Both the position numbers and the translations under genes were made by a program. The notes under the pieces are model-generated. The model saw nothing but the letters and a program-made list of their open reading frames with translations, searched no databases and had not been told where the DNA came from. A stretch of 40,287 bases of DNA from Gammaproteobacteria bacterium SG8_30. Lineage in GTDB: Bacteria; Pseudomonadota; Gammaproteobacteria; Steroidobacterales; Steroidobacteraceae. Of the stretch, positions 8,607 to 16,193 are shown in pieces. Numbering within the stretch: position 1 is the stretch's first letter; each line of letters starts with the position of its first letter. Location: NCBI GenBank assembly GCA_001303245.1, contig LJNS01000009.1:1-40287 (forward strand). The letters run 5' to 3'.

Positions 8607-9923
8607 ATGGGACCAGCCTGGTCGTTCGCGCTCGCGCGCCTGGCCGGGGCGATCGGAATCGCCATCGCCGGCGGGCTCGTGTTCGGCCGGATCGACCTGT
8701 GGCTGGTGGCGGTGCTCGCCGCCTACCTGGCGCTGCAGCTCACCAATCTCTACCGTCTGCAGCGGTGGCTGCGGCGACGGCGTCACGAGGACCCCCCGGA
8801 TCTTGGCGGCGTCTGGGGCGACGTCGTCGCGCTCATCGGGCGGATCTACCGCCGCAAGCAGTACCACAAGCGGCGCATCGTGCAGCTGCTGCGGGAGTTC
8901 CGGCGGCTGACGGCCGCGATGCCGGAGGGCGTGCTGCTGCTCTCCGCCGAGCGCGACATCCTGTGGTTCAACCGGACGGCGGCCCGGATGCTCGGCCTCA
9001 AGCGCAAGGTCGACTTCGGCATGCGCATCGAGAACCTGATCCGGCACCCGGACTTCGCACGCTACGTTGACGCCGGGCCGCAGGCGGTGCCGGTCGTGCT
9101 GCGCTACGGCCAGCCCGAGGAGCGCTATCTCGCCTGCCAGATCATCCCTGCCGGCGACGAGCAACTGATGCTCGTCCGCGACATCACGCGAGAGTCGCGC
9201 CTCGAGGCGATGCGCAAGGACTTCGTCGCCAACGCCTCGCACGAGCTGCGCTCCCCGCTCACGGTGATCAACGGCTATCTCGACCAGCTCGCCGACGATC
9301 GCGACGTCGACGCGGTGTGGCACGGACCGATCGGCGAGATGCGCCGCCAGGCCGAACGCATGCGACTGATCGTCGAAGACCTGCTCGAGCTGTCGCGTCT
9401 CGAGGCCTCGGCCAAGGAAGCGCCCTACGACCCGGTGGACGTCGGGGGCATGCTCGCGCTGATGCGCAAGGATGTGCTCGCGCGGGACGTCCGGCCGCAC
9501 GAGGTGACGCTCAGGCTCGACTCGACCGCAAGGCTGCTCGGCAGCGAGCCCGAGATCCACTCGATCGCCTCGAACCTGATCTCCAACGCGGTCAAGTACA
9601 CACCGCAGGAGGGCTCGATCGAGATCCGCTGGTGGAGCGACGCGGACGGTGGGCATCTCGCCGTCCGCGACACGGGCATCGGGATCCCGGCCGAGCACGT
9701 GCCGCGCCTCACGGAGCGTTTCTACCGCGTCGACAAGGGCCGCTCGCGGAAATCGGGTGGCTCCGGCCTCGGGCTCGCCATCGTCAAGCACGCGCTGCAG
9801 CGTCATGGTGCCCGCCTGACGGTCGAGAGCGTGGAGGGACGCGGGTCCACTTTCACCTGCCACTTTCCCGTGAAGCGGTTGCAGCCTGCCGCCGGGCGCG
9901 CAGCGATGTCGGCTGCGGGCTGA
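8607..9923 (+). CDS. phoR: Phosphate regulon sensor histidine kinase PhoR
   Basis: 438 residues. Two N-terminal membrane segments (~8-26 and ~31-47) are joined by a very short loop, as in PhoR, which has no large periplasmic sensor. A basic linker and a PAS domain (~100-195) follow. The HisKA motif FVANASHELRSPLT has phospho-acceptor His212. HATPase motifs are the N box (SNLISNAVKYTP, from 322), DTGIGI (355-360) and GGSGLGLAI (384-392). It senses phosphate status through PstSCAB and PhoU rather than binding phosphate, and phosphorylates or dephosphorylates PhoB. It is co-transcribed with phoB. From 9924 to 10117 only the Pho box of the next operon is seen. Confidence 0.96.
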   Translation: MGPAWSFALARLAGAIGIAIAGGLVFGRIDLWLVAVLAAYLALQLTNLYRLQRWLRRRRHEDPPDLGGVWGDVVALIGRIYRRKQYHKRRIVQLLREFRRLTAAMPEGVLLLSAERDILWFNRTAARMLGLKRKVDFGMRIENLIRHPDFARYVDAGPQAVPVVLRYGQPEERYLACQIIPAGDEQLMLVRDITRESRLEAMRKDFVANASHELRSPLTVINGYLDQLADDRDVDAVWHGPIGEMRRQAERMRLIVEDLLELSRLEASAKEAPYDPVDVGGMLALMRKDVLARDVRPHEVTLRLDSTARLLGSEPEIHSIASNLISNAVKYTPQEGSIEIRWWSDADGGHLAVRDTGIGIPAEHVPRLTERFYRVDKGRSRKSGGSGLGLAIVKHALQRHGARLTVESVEGRGSTFTCHFPVKRLQPAAGRAAMSAAG

Positions 9924-10027
9924 GTCACCGTCCACGCCGGAACCGACGCGGTTCGCGGAGAGACCCTCGCGACCTATCGATGGGCGAGGTTGAAGTGTCG
10001 CCTGAACATCCGGCCCCAAGTCGCCGT

Positions 10028-10067
10028 TCGTCATAAAGATTTCAGCCGGCAGTCACGCCTTCGTCAC
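10028..10067 (+). promoter_or_regulatory. Four-repeat Pho box upstream of plcP-agt
   Basis: Heptamers TCGTCAT (10028), ATTTCAG (10039), CAGTCAC (10050) and TCGTCAC (10061) follow one another at exactly 11 bases. Three are good PhoB half-sites and one is degenerate. The -10 beyond it is poor (CAGTGT at 10078). It is the best sequence evidence that the next two genes are induced by phosphate starvation. Confidence 0.7.
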
Positions 10068-10117
10068 GCGGCGATCGCAGTGTTGCGGTCGTCCGGAGGG
10101 TTCAACTCGGGGGTGAC

Positions 10118-10933
10118 ATGAGCGTGACACCGGTTCGCCGGCCGCATCGGGTCAGAAGCATCTTCATCTCGGACGTCCATCTCGGCTACCGCGGCTGTCG
10201 CGCGGACTACCTCCTGCATTTCCTCGAGTCCGTCGAGGCACGGAACATCTTCGTGATCGGCGACCTGATCGACTTCTGGTCCCTCCGGCGGAGCGTGTAC
10301 TGGCCCGCCTCGCACCAGGAGGTGCTGCGGACCCTGCTGACGCGGGCGCGCACGGGATCGCGGGTCGTCTACATTCCCGGCAACCACGACGAGCTCGCGC
10401 GTGACCTGTGTGGCACACGGTACGGGCCGGTCGAGGTGCACCGCGACCTGGTCCACGAGACCGCCGACGGCCGGCGCATGCTGCTGCTACACGGCGACGA
10501 GTTCGATGAGGACGTGAAGTTCGGCCCGCTGCTCAAGCGCGTGGGCGAGGCTGCCTACGAGTTGATACTCGGCCTCAACCACGGGCTGCACGCCTTGCGG
10601 CGGCGGTTCGGTTACGGCTATTGGTCGCTGGCTCACTGGATCAAGCACCAGGTGCCGAATGCCGTCCGGTACATCGATCGCTTCGAGGAGGCGGCCGCAC
10701 GCCACGCTCGTACGCGCGGGGTGGACGGGGTGATCTGCGGCCACATCCATCGCCCAGCCATGCGCGAGATCGACGGCGTGCTCTACTGCAACGACGGCGA
10801 CTGGGTGGAGAGCTGCACCTCGCTGGTCGAGGACATGAACGGGCGCCTCGCGATCCTGCGATGGACCGAGCAGAGCGAAGTCCTGGCGCCGACCGTCGAG
10901 CCGGGCGTGCCGGCGCTGGAGCCGGCCGCGTGA
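10118..10933 (+). CDS. plcP: PlcP-type phospholipase C (calcineurin-like metallophosphoesterase)
   Basis: 271 residues with the full calcineurin-like motif set: SDVHLG (18-23), GDLIDFW (48-54), GNHDE (88-92), HGDEFD (125-130) and GHIHRP (208-213). These place a di-metal site in the cytosol. The words SDVHLGYRGC, YIPGNHDE, VHETADGRR, VDGVICGHIH and NDGDWVESCT match my memory of the PlcP family of Sinorhizobium and marine bacteria. That family removes the phospho-head group of phosphatidylcholine and related lipids under phosphate limitation, leaving diacylglycerol. Automatic annotation often calls it UDP-2,3-diacylglucosamine hydrolase (LpxH-like). A Pho box array upstream and a GT4 glycosyltransferase 34 bases downstream support PlcP. 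Head-group preference cannot be read from sequence. Confidence 0.83.
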   Translation: MSVTPVRRPHRVRSIFISDVHLGYRGCRADYLLHFLESVEARNIFVIGDLIDFWSLRRSVYWPASHQEVLRTLLTRARTGSRVVYIPGNHDELARDLCGTRYGPVEVHRDLVHETADGRRMLLLHGDEFDEDVKFGPLLKRVGEAAYELILGLNHGLHALRRRFGYGYWSLAHWIKHQVPNAVRYIDRFEEAAARHARTRGVDGVICGHIHRPAMREIDGVLYCNDGDWVESCTSLVEDMNGRLAILRWTEQSEVLAPTVEPGVPALEPAA

Positions 10934-10967
10934 GGAGAGGCGGCGTCCGCCTCGGATCCGGCCGCGA

Positions 10968-12029
10968 ATGAAGGTCGCGATCCTCACCGACGCCTGGCGG
11001 CCACAGGTCAACGGCGTCGTCACGACGCTCAGCCGCACCGGGGAGGGCCTGGAGTCCCTGGGACACGAGGTTCGCTTCCTGGGGCCGGACAGCTTCCGGA
11101 CCATGCCCTGCCCGACCTACCCTGAGATCCGGCTGTCGCTGCATCCCGGTCGCCGCCTGCACGCCTGGCTCGACGAGTTCGACCCCGACGCCGTCCACAT
11201 CGCCACCGAGGGACCCCTCGGGCTCGCCGCCCGGCGGGCGATGATCCGGCGCGGACTGCACTTCACCACGAGTTACCACACGCAGTTTCCGCAGTACCTG
11301 CGGGCTCGCATCCCGATGCCGCTGGCCTGGTCGTATGCCCTGCTGCGCTGGTTCCACGGCCGGGCGGAGCGCGTCATGGTGAACACCGAACGCGTGCGCC
11401 GCGAACTCGAAGCGCGCGGTTTCTCGAACCTCGTGCACTGGGGCCGAGGGGTCGACACGGCACTGTTCCGGCCGGGCGAGAAGTCCTTTCTCGACCTGCC
11501 GCGCCCGATCTTTGCCTACGCGGGCCGGGTGGCGGTGGAAAAGAACATCGAGGCGTTCCTGTCGCTCGACCTGCCCGGGACCCGTCTCGTCATCGGTGAC
11601 GGCCCGGCGATGCAGGAGATGCGGGCACGCTACCCGGACGTCGTCTATACCGGCTATCGCTTCGGCGAGGAGTTGGCCGCTACGCTCGCGGCCGCCGACG
11701 TTTTCGTGTTCCCGAGCCGCACCGACACCTTCGGCCTCGTGATGCTCGAGGCCATGGCCTGCGGCCTGCCCGTGGCGGCCTATCCGGTCACCGGGCCCAT
11801 CGACGTGGTGCGCAACGGCGTGACCGGCATCCTGCACGAGGACCTTAGGCGCGCAGCACTCGAGGCCCTGAAGCTCGACCCGGCCGCCTCCCGCGCACAG
11901 GCGCTCGAGAACACCTGGGAGACCGCGACGCGGCAGTTCGAGGGGCATCTCGCAGAGGCGCGCGCTGACCGGCCTCGAGTCTCATCGCCCATCGTGAGTA
12001 CCGCCCGACCCAATCCCCCGAGTCCCTAG
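10968..12029 (+). CDS. agt: GT4 glycosyltransferase, Agt-like diacylglycerol glycosyltransferase
   Basis: 353 residues, GT-B fold of family GT4. The N-terminal MKVAILTDAWRPQVNGVVTT is the acceptor-side opening shared with SqdX/Agt-type lipid glycosyltransferases. The donor half shows GRGVDTALF (159-167), AGRVAVEKN (185-193) and DTFGLVMLEAMACGLPV (253-269), with the usual E-x7-E replaced by D253-x7-E261. No transmembrane helix; peripheral membrane attachment is expected. Following plcP under a Pho box, it would transfer a hexose or hexuronate from UDP-sugar to diacylglycerol, making a phosphorus-free glycolipid. The sugar is not predictable here. MgtA-like mannosyltransferase activity is the main alternative. 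Residues after ~330 form a Pro/Ser-rich tail of no known role. Confidence 0.75.
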   Translation: MKVAILTDAWRPQVNGVVTTLSRTGEGLESLGHEVRFLGPDSFRTMPCPTYPEIRLSLHPGRRLHAWLDEFDPDAVHIATEGPLGLAARRAMIRRGLHFTTSYHTQFPQYLRARIPMPLAWSYALLRWFHGRAERVMVNTERVRRELEARGFSNLVHWGRGVDTALFRPGEKSFLDLPRPIFAYAGRVAVEKNIEAFLSLDLPGTRLVIGDGPAMQEMRARYPDVVYTGYRFGEELAATLAAADVFVFPSRTDTFGLVMLEAMACGLPVAAYPVTGPIDVVRNGVTGILHEDLRRAALEALKLDPAASRAQALENTWETATRQFEGHLAEARADRPRVSSPIVSTARPNPPSP

Positions 12030-12036
12030 CCGGGGT

Positions 12037-12060
12037 GCGGTCGCGTTCCCGACGCGCCGC
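12037..12060 (+). terminator. Possible terminator after agt
   Basis: GCGG-T-CGCG (12037-12045) pairs with CGCG-CCGC (12053-12060) around a 7-base loop, with one bulged T. It stands directly after the agt stop codon; no T-run follows. Confidence 0.35.
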
Positions 12061-12063
12061 AAG

Positions 12064-12092
12064 ACGTCACGAAATCCGATCGGTACTGTCAT
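12064..12092 (+). promoter_or_regulatory. Distal PhoB half-sites upstream of pstS
   Basis: ACGTCAC (12064-12070) and a perfect CTGTCAT (12086-12092) are 22 bases apart, two helical repeats in phase, but the heptamer between them (12075-12081) does not match. It could be an auxiliary PhoB site. Confidence 0.35.
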
Positions 12093-12163
12093 CAATCGCA
12101 GCAGCAAGGGCAGCCAATGTTGCATACGCCCTTAATCTCAACGACTTACGCGACCTTCCGCCT

Positions 12164-12197
12164 TGCAGCAATTCTGTAACAAAGCAGGCGTAACCTC
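12164..12197 (+). promoter_or_regulatory. Pho box and -10 of the pstS promoter
   Basis: TTGCAGC (12164) and CTGTAAC (12175) form a heptamer-AATT-heptamer direct repeat; CTGTAAC is a common PhoB half-site variant. A weak -10, TAACCT, starts at 12192, 10 bases past the box. The implied leader to the GTG at 12297 is about 90 bases. Otherwise the 267-base gap 12030-12296 holds nothing recognised. Confidence 0.5.
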
Positions 12198-12296
12198 CGC
12201 GACCATCGATGCCACGGGCGCAGGGCGCCGCGGAGCCCGGATTCGGTTTCCACGTGGCAGGCGAGTCACCCAAGCATCCTCCGGAGGTTCGAATCA

Positions 12297-13343
12297 GTGT
12301 TAAGTAAGACCCTCATTGCCGCAGGTGTCGCCGGCCTGGCCCTTTCGGGCGCGGCCCATGCCCAGTCGGCCCGCGACTACATCAGCATCGCCGGCTCGTC
12401 GACCGTGTTCCCGTTCTCCTCGGCCGCGGCCGAACAGTTCGGCCGCGGCACGGGCTTCAAGACGCCGAAGGTCGAGAGCGTCGGCACGGGCGGCGGTCTC
12501 AAGCTGTTCTGCCAGGGCATCGGCCCGCAGTTCACCGACATCGCCAACGCGTCGCGGCGGATCAAGCAGTCCGAGGTCGACGACTGCCGCAAGAACGGCG
12601 TCGAGGCCATCGTCGAGGTGAAGATCGGCTTCGACGGCATCGTGATGGCGAATGCCAAGGCCTCGCCGACCTACCAGCTGACGCGCAAGGAAGTCTACAT
12701 GGCGCTTGCGAAGCAGGTGCCGGATCCGGCGAACCCGACGTCCCTCGTCGACAATCCCTACAAGACCTGGAAGCAGATCGATCCCAAGCTGCCCGACGTC
12801 AGGATCGAGGTCCTCGGCCCCCCGCCGACCTCCGGCACCCGGGATGCCTTCGCCGAGCTGATGCTCGAGAAGGGCTGCGAGGACTTCGCGTGGCTCAAGG
12901 AGCTCAAGAAGGTCGACGAGAAGCGCTTCAAGCGCGTCTGCACCCAGATCCGCGAGGACGGCGCTTATGTCGAGGCCGGCGAGAACGACAACCTGATCGT
13001 GCAGAAGCTCGAGGCCAACCCGAAGGCGATCGGCATCTTCGGCTACAGCTTCCTCGAGGAGAACCTCAACAAGCTGCACGGCTCGATCATCGAGGGCGTG
13101 TCGCCGACCTTCGAGAAGATCGCGGACGGCTCCTATCCCGTGTCGCGTTCGCTCTACGTCTACGTGAAGAAGGCGCATGTGGGCGTGATCCCGGGCATCA
13201 AGGAGTTCGTCACCGAGCTCACCAGCGAGAAGGCCGCCGGCGACGAAGGCTACCTGGCGGACAAGGGTCTGATCCCGCTGCCCAAGGCGCAGCGCGAGCA
13301 GGTCCGCAAGGACGTGGCGGAGCTCAAGGAGCTCAAGCTCTGA
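12297..13343 (+). CDS. pstS: Periplasmic phosphate-binding protein PstS
   Basis: 348 residues from a GTG start that has a GGAGG (12283-12287) 9 bases upstream. The signal peptide ends at about AHA|QS (residue 22). Phosphate-contact segments of the PstS family are visible: IAGSSTVFPF (31-40), VGTGGGLKLFC (62-72), ANASRRI (83-89) and the SGTRDAF segment. It captures phosphate in the periplasm and delivers it to PstC-PstA. It stands apart from pstCAB by about 4.3 kb and is followed 58 bases later by a porin, with a hairpin between. Closest in feel to the SphX/PstS proteins of non-enteric bacteria. Confidence 0.95.
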   Translation: MLSKTLIAAGVAGLALSGAAHAQSARDYISIAGSSTVFPFSSAAAEQFGRGTGFKTPKVESVGTGGGLKLFCQGIGPQFTDIANASRRIKQSEVDDCRKNGVEAIVEVKIGFDGIVMANAKASPTYQLTRKEVYMALAKQVPDPANPTSLVDNPYKTWKQIDPKLPDVRIEVLGPPPTSGTRDAFAELMLEKGCEDFAWLKELKKVDEKRFKRVCTQIREDGAYVEAGENDNLIVQKLEANPKAIGIFGYSFLEENLNKLHGSIIEGVSPTFEKIADGSYPVSRSLYVYVKKAHVGVIPGIKEFVTELTSEKAAGDEGYLADKGLIPLPKAQREQVRKDVAELKELKL

Positions 13344-13349
13344 CCGGGA

Positions 13350-13370
13350 CGGCCGGCTTCGAGCCGGCCG
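13350..13370 (+). terminator. Hairpin between pstS and the porin gene
   Basis: An 8-bp perfect stem, CGGCCGGC with GCCGGCCG, around the stable loop TTCGA begins 6 bases after the pstS stop. Without a T-run it is more likely an RNA 3'-end stabiliser or attenuator, giving more pstS than porin, than a full terminator. Confidence 0.5.
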
Positions 13371-13401
13371 GTTCCATAAAGAAAATCAAGGTAAACATCC
13401 T

Positions 13402-14724
13402 ATGCACAAGATCATGACCGCGGGCGCGGTCGGGTTGCTCCTGTCCGTGCCCTTGTCTTCCCAGGCAGCCGTCAGCGAGGCAGAGGTGGCCGAGCTCAGG
13501 CAGCAGGTGCAGGCGCTGCTCGAGCGGGTGCAGCAGCTCGAGACCCGAAATGCCGAGCTCGCGGGATCCGGTACTGCTGCCCCGGCGGTACGCATGGAGG
13601 CCCTCGAAGTCCGCGTCGCGGAGGTGGAGGAAGCGAACGACCGACAGTCCGACCAGATGGCGCAGGCGGCGGTCCAGGCCAAGAAGGTCGACTGGGCCAG
13701 CAAGATCAAGTGGAAGGGTGACATGCGCTACCGCCACGAGATGATCGACGAGGAGTCCCGCGACACCCGCACGCGTCACCGAATCCGCATCCGTACCGGT
13801 CTCGAGGCCAAGGTGTCCGACTCGATGACGGCCTACGTGGGCATCGCGACGGGCGATCCGGAAGATCCACGTTCAACCAACGTCACCCTCGGTGGCGGCA
13901 ACGTGCGCAAGAGCCTGGGGATCGACTACGGCTACCTTGCCTGGCGTCCGACCGAATCGACCGCGCTGTCGCTGGGCAAGATGAAGTACCCGTTCGAGCG
14001 ATTCGGGGGAAGCCTGTTCTACGACGGCGACGTCAATCCCGAAGGCGGCGCCTTGCAGTTCCGCGCAAGCAACGGAGTTTTCGTCAACGGCTACGGCTTC
14101 TGGATTACTGAGAGTTCCGGCGGGGCGGACGCGAACCTCCTGGGTGCCCAGCTAGGCTGGGAGAGTCCGTTCGGGCTGATGATCGCTGCAACGTACAATG
14201 ACTACGGCGCCATTCAGTACAACTCCCTCGGCATTTCGCTCGACTCGAGCGAGCCGCTAGGCGGCAACTCGTACTACCTTGCAGGGACTTCGTGCAGCGG
14301 AGCCGGCACGACTGCCTGCTACCTCTACGACTACGACATCGTCGAAGTCGGTGCCGAGTATGCCTTCAGCCTTGGCCGCTGGCCGATGAAGGCGTGGGTC
14401 AACTACCTGCGCAACACAGCCGTCGACGACCTGAACGAGGGCTACAACATCGGCTTCGTGCTGGGCAAGGCCAGCAATCCGGGCAGTTGGGAGCTTGCCG
14501 CGCTCTACCAGGACGTCGAACGGGACGCACAGTGGGCCGGAGTCATCGATTCCGATTTCGCAGGCGGAACGACCCAGGGCAAGGGCATGCAGTTCAAGGG
14601 TGCGTGGGTCCCGGTCAAGAACGTGGCCGTGAACCTGACTTGGTTCGAGAACACCCGGAACTACGACACCGCCAGGGAGCGGGATTACCAGCGCCTCCAG
14701 CTGGATCTCAGCATGAAGTTCTGA
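13402..14724 (+). CDS. Putative outer-membrane porin of the Pho cluster (Porin_5-like)
   Basis: 440 residues. A signal peptide ends near SSQA|A (residue ~22). A short coiled coil (~25-60, AELRQQVQALLERVQQLETR) follows, then from ~100 a beta-barrel with alternating aromatic strands ending in LQLDLSMKF; the terminal Phe is the usual BAM recognition signal. The arrangement of a periplasmic coiled coil plus barrel fits the 'putative porin' Porin_5-type family; OprP/PhoE motifs are not apparent. Its position right after pstS suggests it admits phosphate or phosphate esters across the outer membrane in starvation, which is inference from context. Substrate specificity cannot be read. Confidence 0.7.
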   Translation: MHKIMTAGAVGLLLSVPLSSQAAVSEAEVAELRQQVQALLERVQQLETRNAELAGSGTAAPAVRMEALEVRVAEVEEANDRQSDQMAQAAVQAKKVDWASKIKWKGDMRYRHEMIDEESRDTRTRHRIRIRTGLEAKVSDSMTAYVGIATGDPEDPRSTNVTLGGGNVRKSLGIDYGYLAWRPTESTALSLGKMKYPFERFGGSLFYDGDVNPEGGALQFRASNGVFVNGYGFWITESSGGADANLLGAQLGWESPFGLMIAATYNDYGAIQYNSLGISLDSSEPLGGNSYYLAGTSCSGAGTTACYLYDYDIVEVGAEYAFSLGRWPMKAWVNYLRNTAVDDLNEGYNIGFVLGKASNPGSWELAALYQDVERDAQWAGVIDSDFAGGTTQGKGMQFKGAWVPVKNVAVNLTWFENTRNYDTARERDYQRLQLDLSMKF

Positions 14725-14750
14725 TGGGTCGCGGCGGGGCCCGACCATCA
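14722..14750 (+). terminator. Stem-loop at the porin stop codon
   Basis: TGATGG-G-TCG (14722-14731, includes the TGA stop) pairs with CGACCATCA (14742-14750) with one bulged G. It may end or stabilise the pstS-porin transcript. The rest of the 169-base gap to phoU shows no clear promoter. Confidence 0.4.
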
Positions 14751-14893
14751 CGCCAGGTCCCGCCCTTGCCCGCAGGCACGGCATGCGGATTCCATGACAT
14801 CCGTGACGCCGGTCACCCGGCCCGGCGGCCGTCCGGTCCCGCTTCAGGTATCATCGGTACAGCCGTCGTGCACGACGGATAGAGGGAAATTCC

Positions 14894-15628
14894 ATGGAAC
14901 CGGCGGATCTCGGTCATCACATCTCGCGTCGCTTCAACGAGGACCTGGAGAAAGTGCGGACGCGCGTCCTGCAGATGGGCGGCTTCGTCGAGGAGCAGTT
15001 GCAGCAGGCCGTCAACGCGCTGGTCGAGGGCGACAGCAAGCTCGGCGAGGAAGTCGCGCGCGGCGATCACAAGGTCAACCAGTTCGAGGTCAGCATCGAC
15101 GAGGAGTGTGGCCGCATCATCGCGATGCGCCAGCCGACGGCCTCCGACCTGCGCGTGATCGTCGCCATCATCAAGACGATCACCGACCTCGAGCGCATCG
15201 GCGACGAGGTCGAGAAGGTCGCACTGATCGCGGCGCGCCTCGCCGCGGTCGAGCCTCCCTCGGACAAGTACAGGGAAGTCAGGCATATCGCGAGGCTCGT
15301 AACGGACATGGTCCACGACGCGTTGCACGCTTTTGCCAGGCTCGACGCAACCGAGGCGCTCGCGACGGCGCGCCGTGACCGGGTCGTCGACGAGGAATAC
15401 GAGTCGATCCAGCGTCAGAACATCACGTACATGATGGAAGACCCGCGGAACATCCGGCGAGCGCTCGACATCATGTGGGTCGTGCGGGCGCTCGAGCGCG
15501 TCGGTGACCACGCCAAGAACATCTGCGAGTACATCGTCTACACGGTGTACGGCAAGGACATTCGCCACCTGTCGCTCGAGGACGCGGAGGAACAGATCCG
15601 GGCGTCGGCCGCCAGTCGGAACGCATGA
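14894..15628 (+). CDS. phoU: Phosphate signalling protein PhoU
   Basis: 244 residues made of two PhoU three-helix repeats (~20-110 and ~125-215). The metal-binding segments are TDLERIGDEVEKVA in the first repeat and RALERVGDHAKNI in the second, both diagnostic. PhoU links the PstSCAB transporter to PhoR and keeps the regulon off when phosphate is plentiful. A GAGGG lies just before the ATG. Unlike the common pstSCAB-phoU order, it stands upstream of pstCAB and is coupled to dsbB by a 4-base ATGA overlap. Confidence 0.97.
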   Translation: MEPADLGHHISRRFNEDLEKVRTRVLQMGGFVEEQLQQAVNALVEGDSKLGEEVARGDHKVNQFEVSIDEECGRIIAMRQPTASDLRVIVAIIKTITDLERIGDEVEKVALIAARLAAVEPPSDKYREVRHIARLVTDMVHDALHAFARLDATEALATARRDRVVDEEYESIQRQNITYMMEDPRNIRRALDIMWVVRALERVGDHAKNICEYIVYTVYGKDIRHLSLEDAEEQIRASAASRNA

Positions 15629-16134
15629 CGCTCGACCGGCGGAGCGCCAACGTGCTGGGCACGGGCGCCTGTGCTGCGGCCCTGGCCTTTGCGTTCTATG
15701 CTCAGTACGGGATGCAGCTCACGCCCTGCCACCTGTGCATCTTCCAGCGCGTGGAGGTGCTCGCCCTCGGCATTGTCTTCCTGCTCGCCGCGCTGCACGA
15801 CCCTGGGCAGACGGGCGCACGAATCTATGCCGTCGCCATCGCGGTCGTGGCGGCGGCCACGGCCGTCACGGCAGGCCGGCACGTCTGGATCCAGCTGCAG
15901 CCACCGGGCTCGGTGCCGGGCTGCGGGGCCGACCTCGACTTCATGCTCGAGGTGCTGCCGCTCATGCAGGTAATCATCAAGGTGTTCAAGGCGGGCGGCG
16001 AGTGTGCCAAGGTGGATTTCAGCTTCCTGGGCGTGTCCATGCCCGGCTGGGTCCTCGTGTTTGCATTGGTCGTAGGTGTCGCAGGGGTCTGGGCGAACTG
16101 GAGGCTGGACAGGAAAGTGAGTCGTGAGTGGTGA
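15625..16134 (+). CDS. dsbB: Disulfide bond formation protein DsbB
   Basis: 169 residues with four membrane helices. DsbB reoxidises DsbA in the periplasm and passes electrons to quinone. The two cysteine pairs are present: Cys35-Cys38 (TPCHLC) and Cys100/Cys127 in the second periplasmic loop; GRHVWIQLQP (84-93) is the conserved helix-3 end near the quinone site. Its ATG overlaps the phoU stop, an unusual partner for dsbB. The last five codons (VSREW) and the TGA stop are written by the heptad repeat at 16117-16138, so its C-terminus was apparently recruited from a repeat. The catalytic part is intact. Confidence 0.94.
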   Translation: MTLDRRSANVLGTGACAAALAFAFYAQYGMQLTPCHLCIFQRVEVLALGIVFLLAALHDPGQTGARIYAVAIAVVAAATAVTAGRHVWIQLQPPGSVPGCGADLDFMLEVLPLMQVIIKVFKAGGECAKVDFSFLGVSMPGWVLVFALVVGVAGVWANWRLDRKVSREW

Positions 16135-16193
16135 GTCGAAGGAAGGTCGGGCTTGATATTTCCGCGGATTCGATCAGCCCGCTAACGACTCAC
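16117..16193. repeat. Heptad-armed inverted repeat spanning both dsbB and dapE stops
   Basis: The left arm at 16117-16138 is three GTGAGTC-like units in tandem. The right arm carries the complement (CGACTCAC, 16186-16193). Inside, CGGGC-T-TGAT (16148-16157) pairs with ATCA-GCCCG (16173-16181), so the block folds into a long hairpin. The dsbB stop and the dapE stop both lie in the arms. It can act as a two-way terminator. A second copy of the same architecture is at 39902-39997. Confidence 0.7.

Noticed and set aside
10118-10933. Assignment of the metallophosphoesterase as LpxH of lipid A synthesis
   Set aside because: Motif wording (GNHDE, VICGHIH, GDWVESCT), Pho box and the glycosyltransferase partner fit PlcP better; LpxH usually has GNRD.
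12067-12273. A 68-codon minus-strand frame upstream of pstS
   Set aside because: Overlaps the Pho boxes, no Shine-Dalgarno, no recognisable features.
16117-16193. CRISPR-like array from the repeated heptads
   Set aside because: Units are 7 bases, without spacers, arranged as inverted arms, and no cas genes are present.
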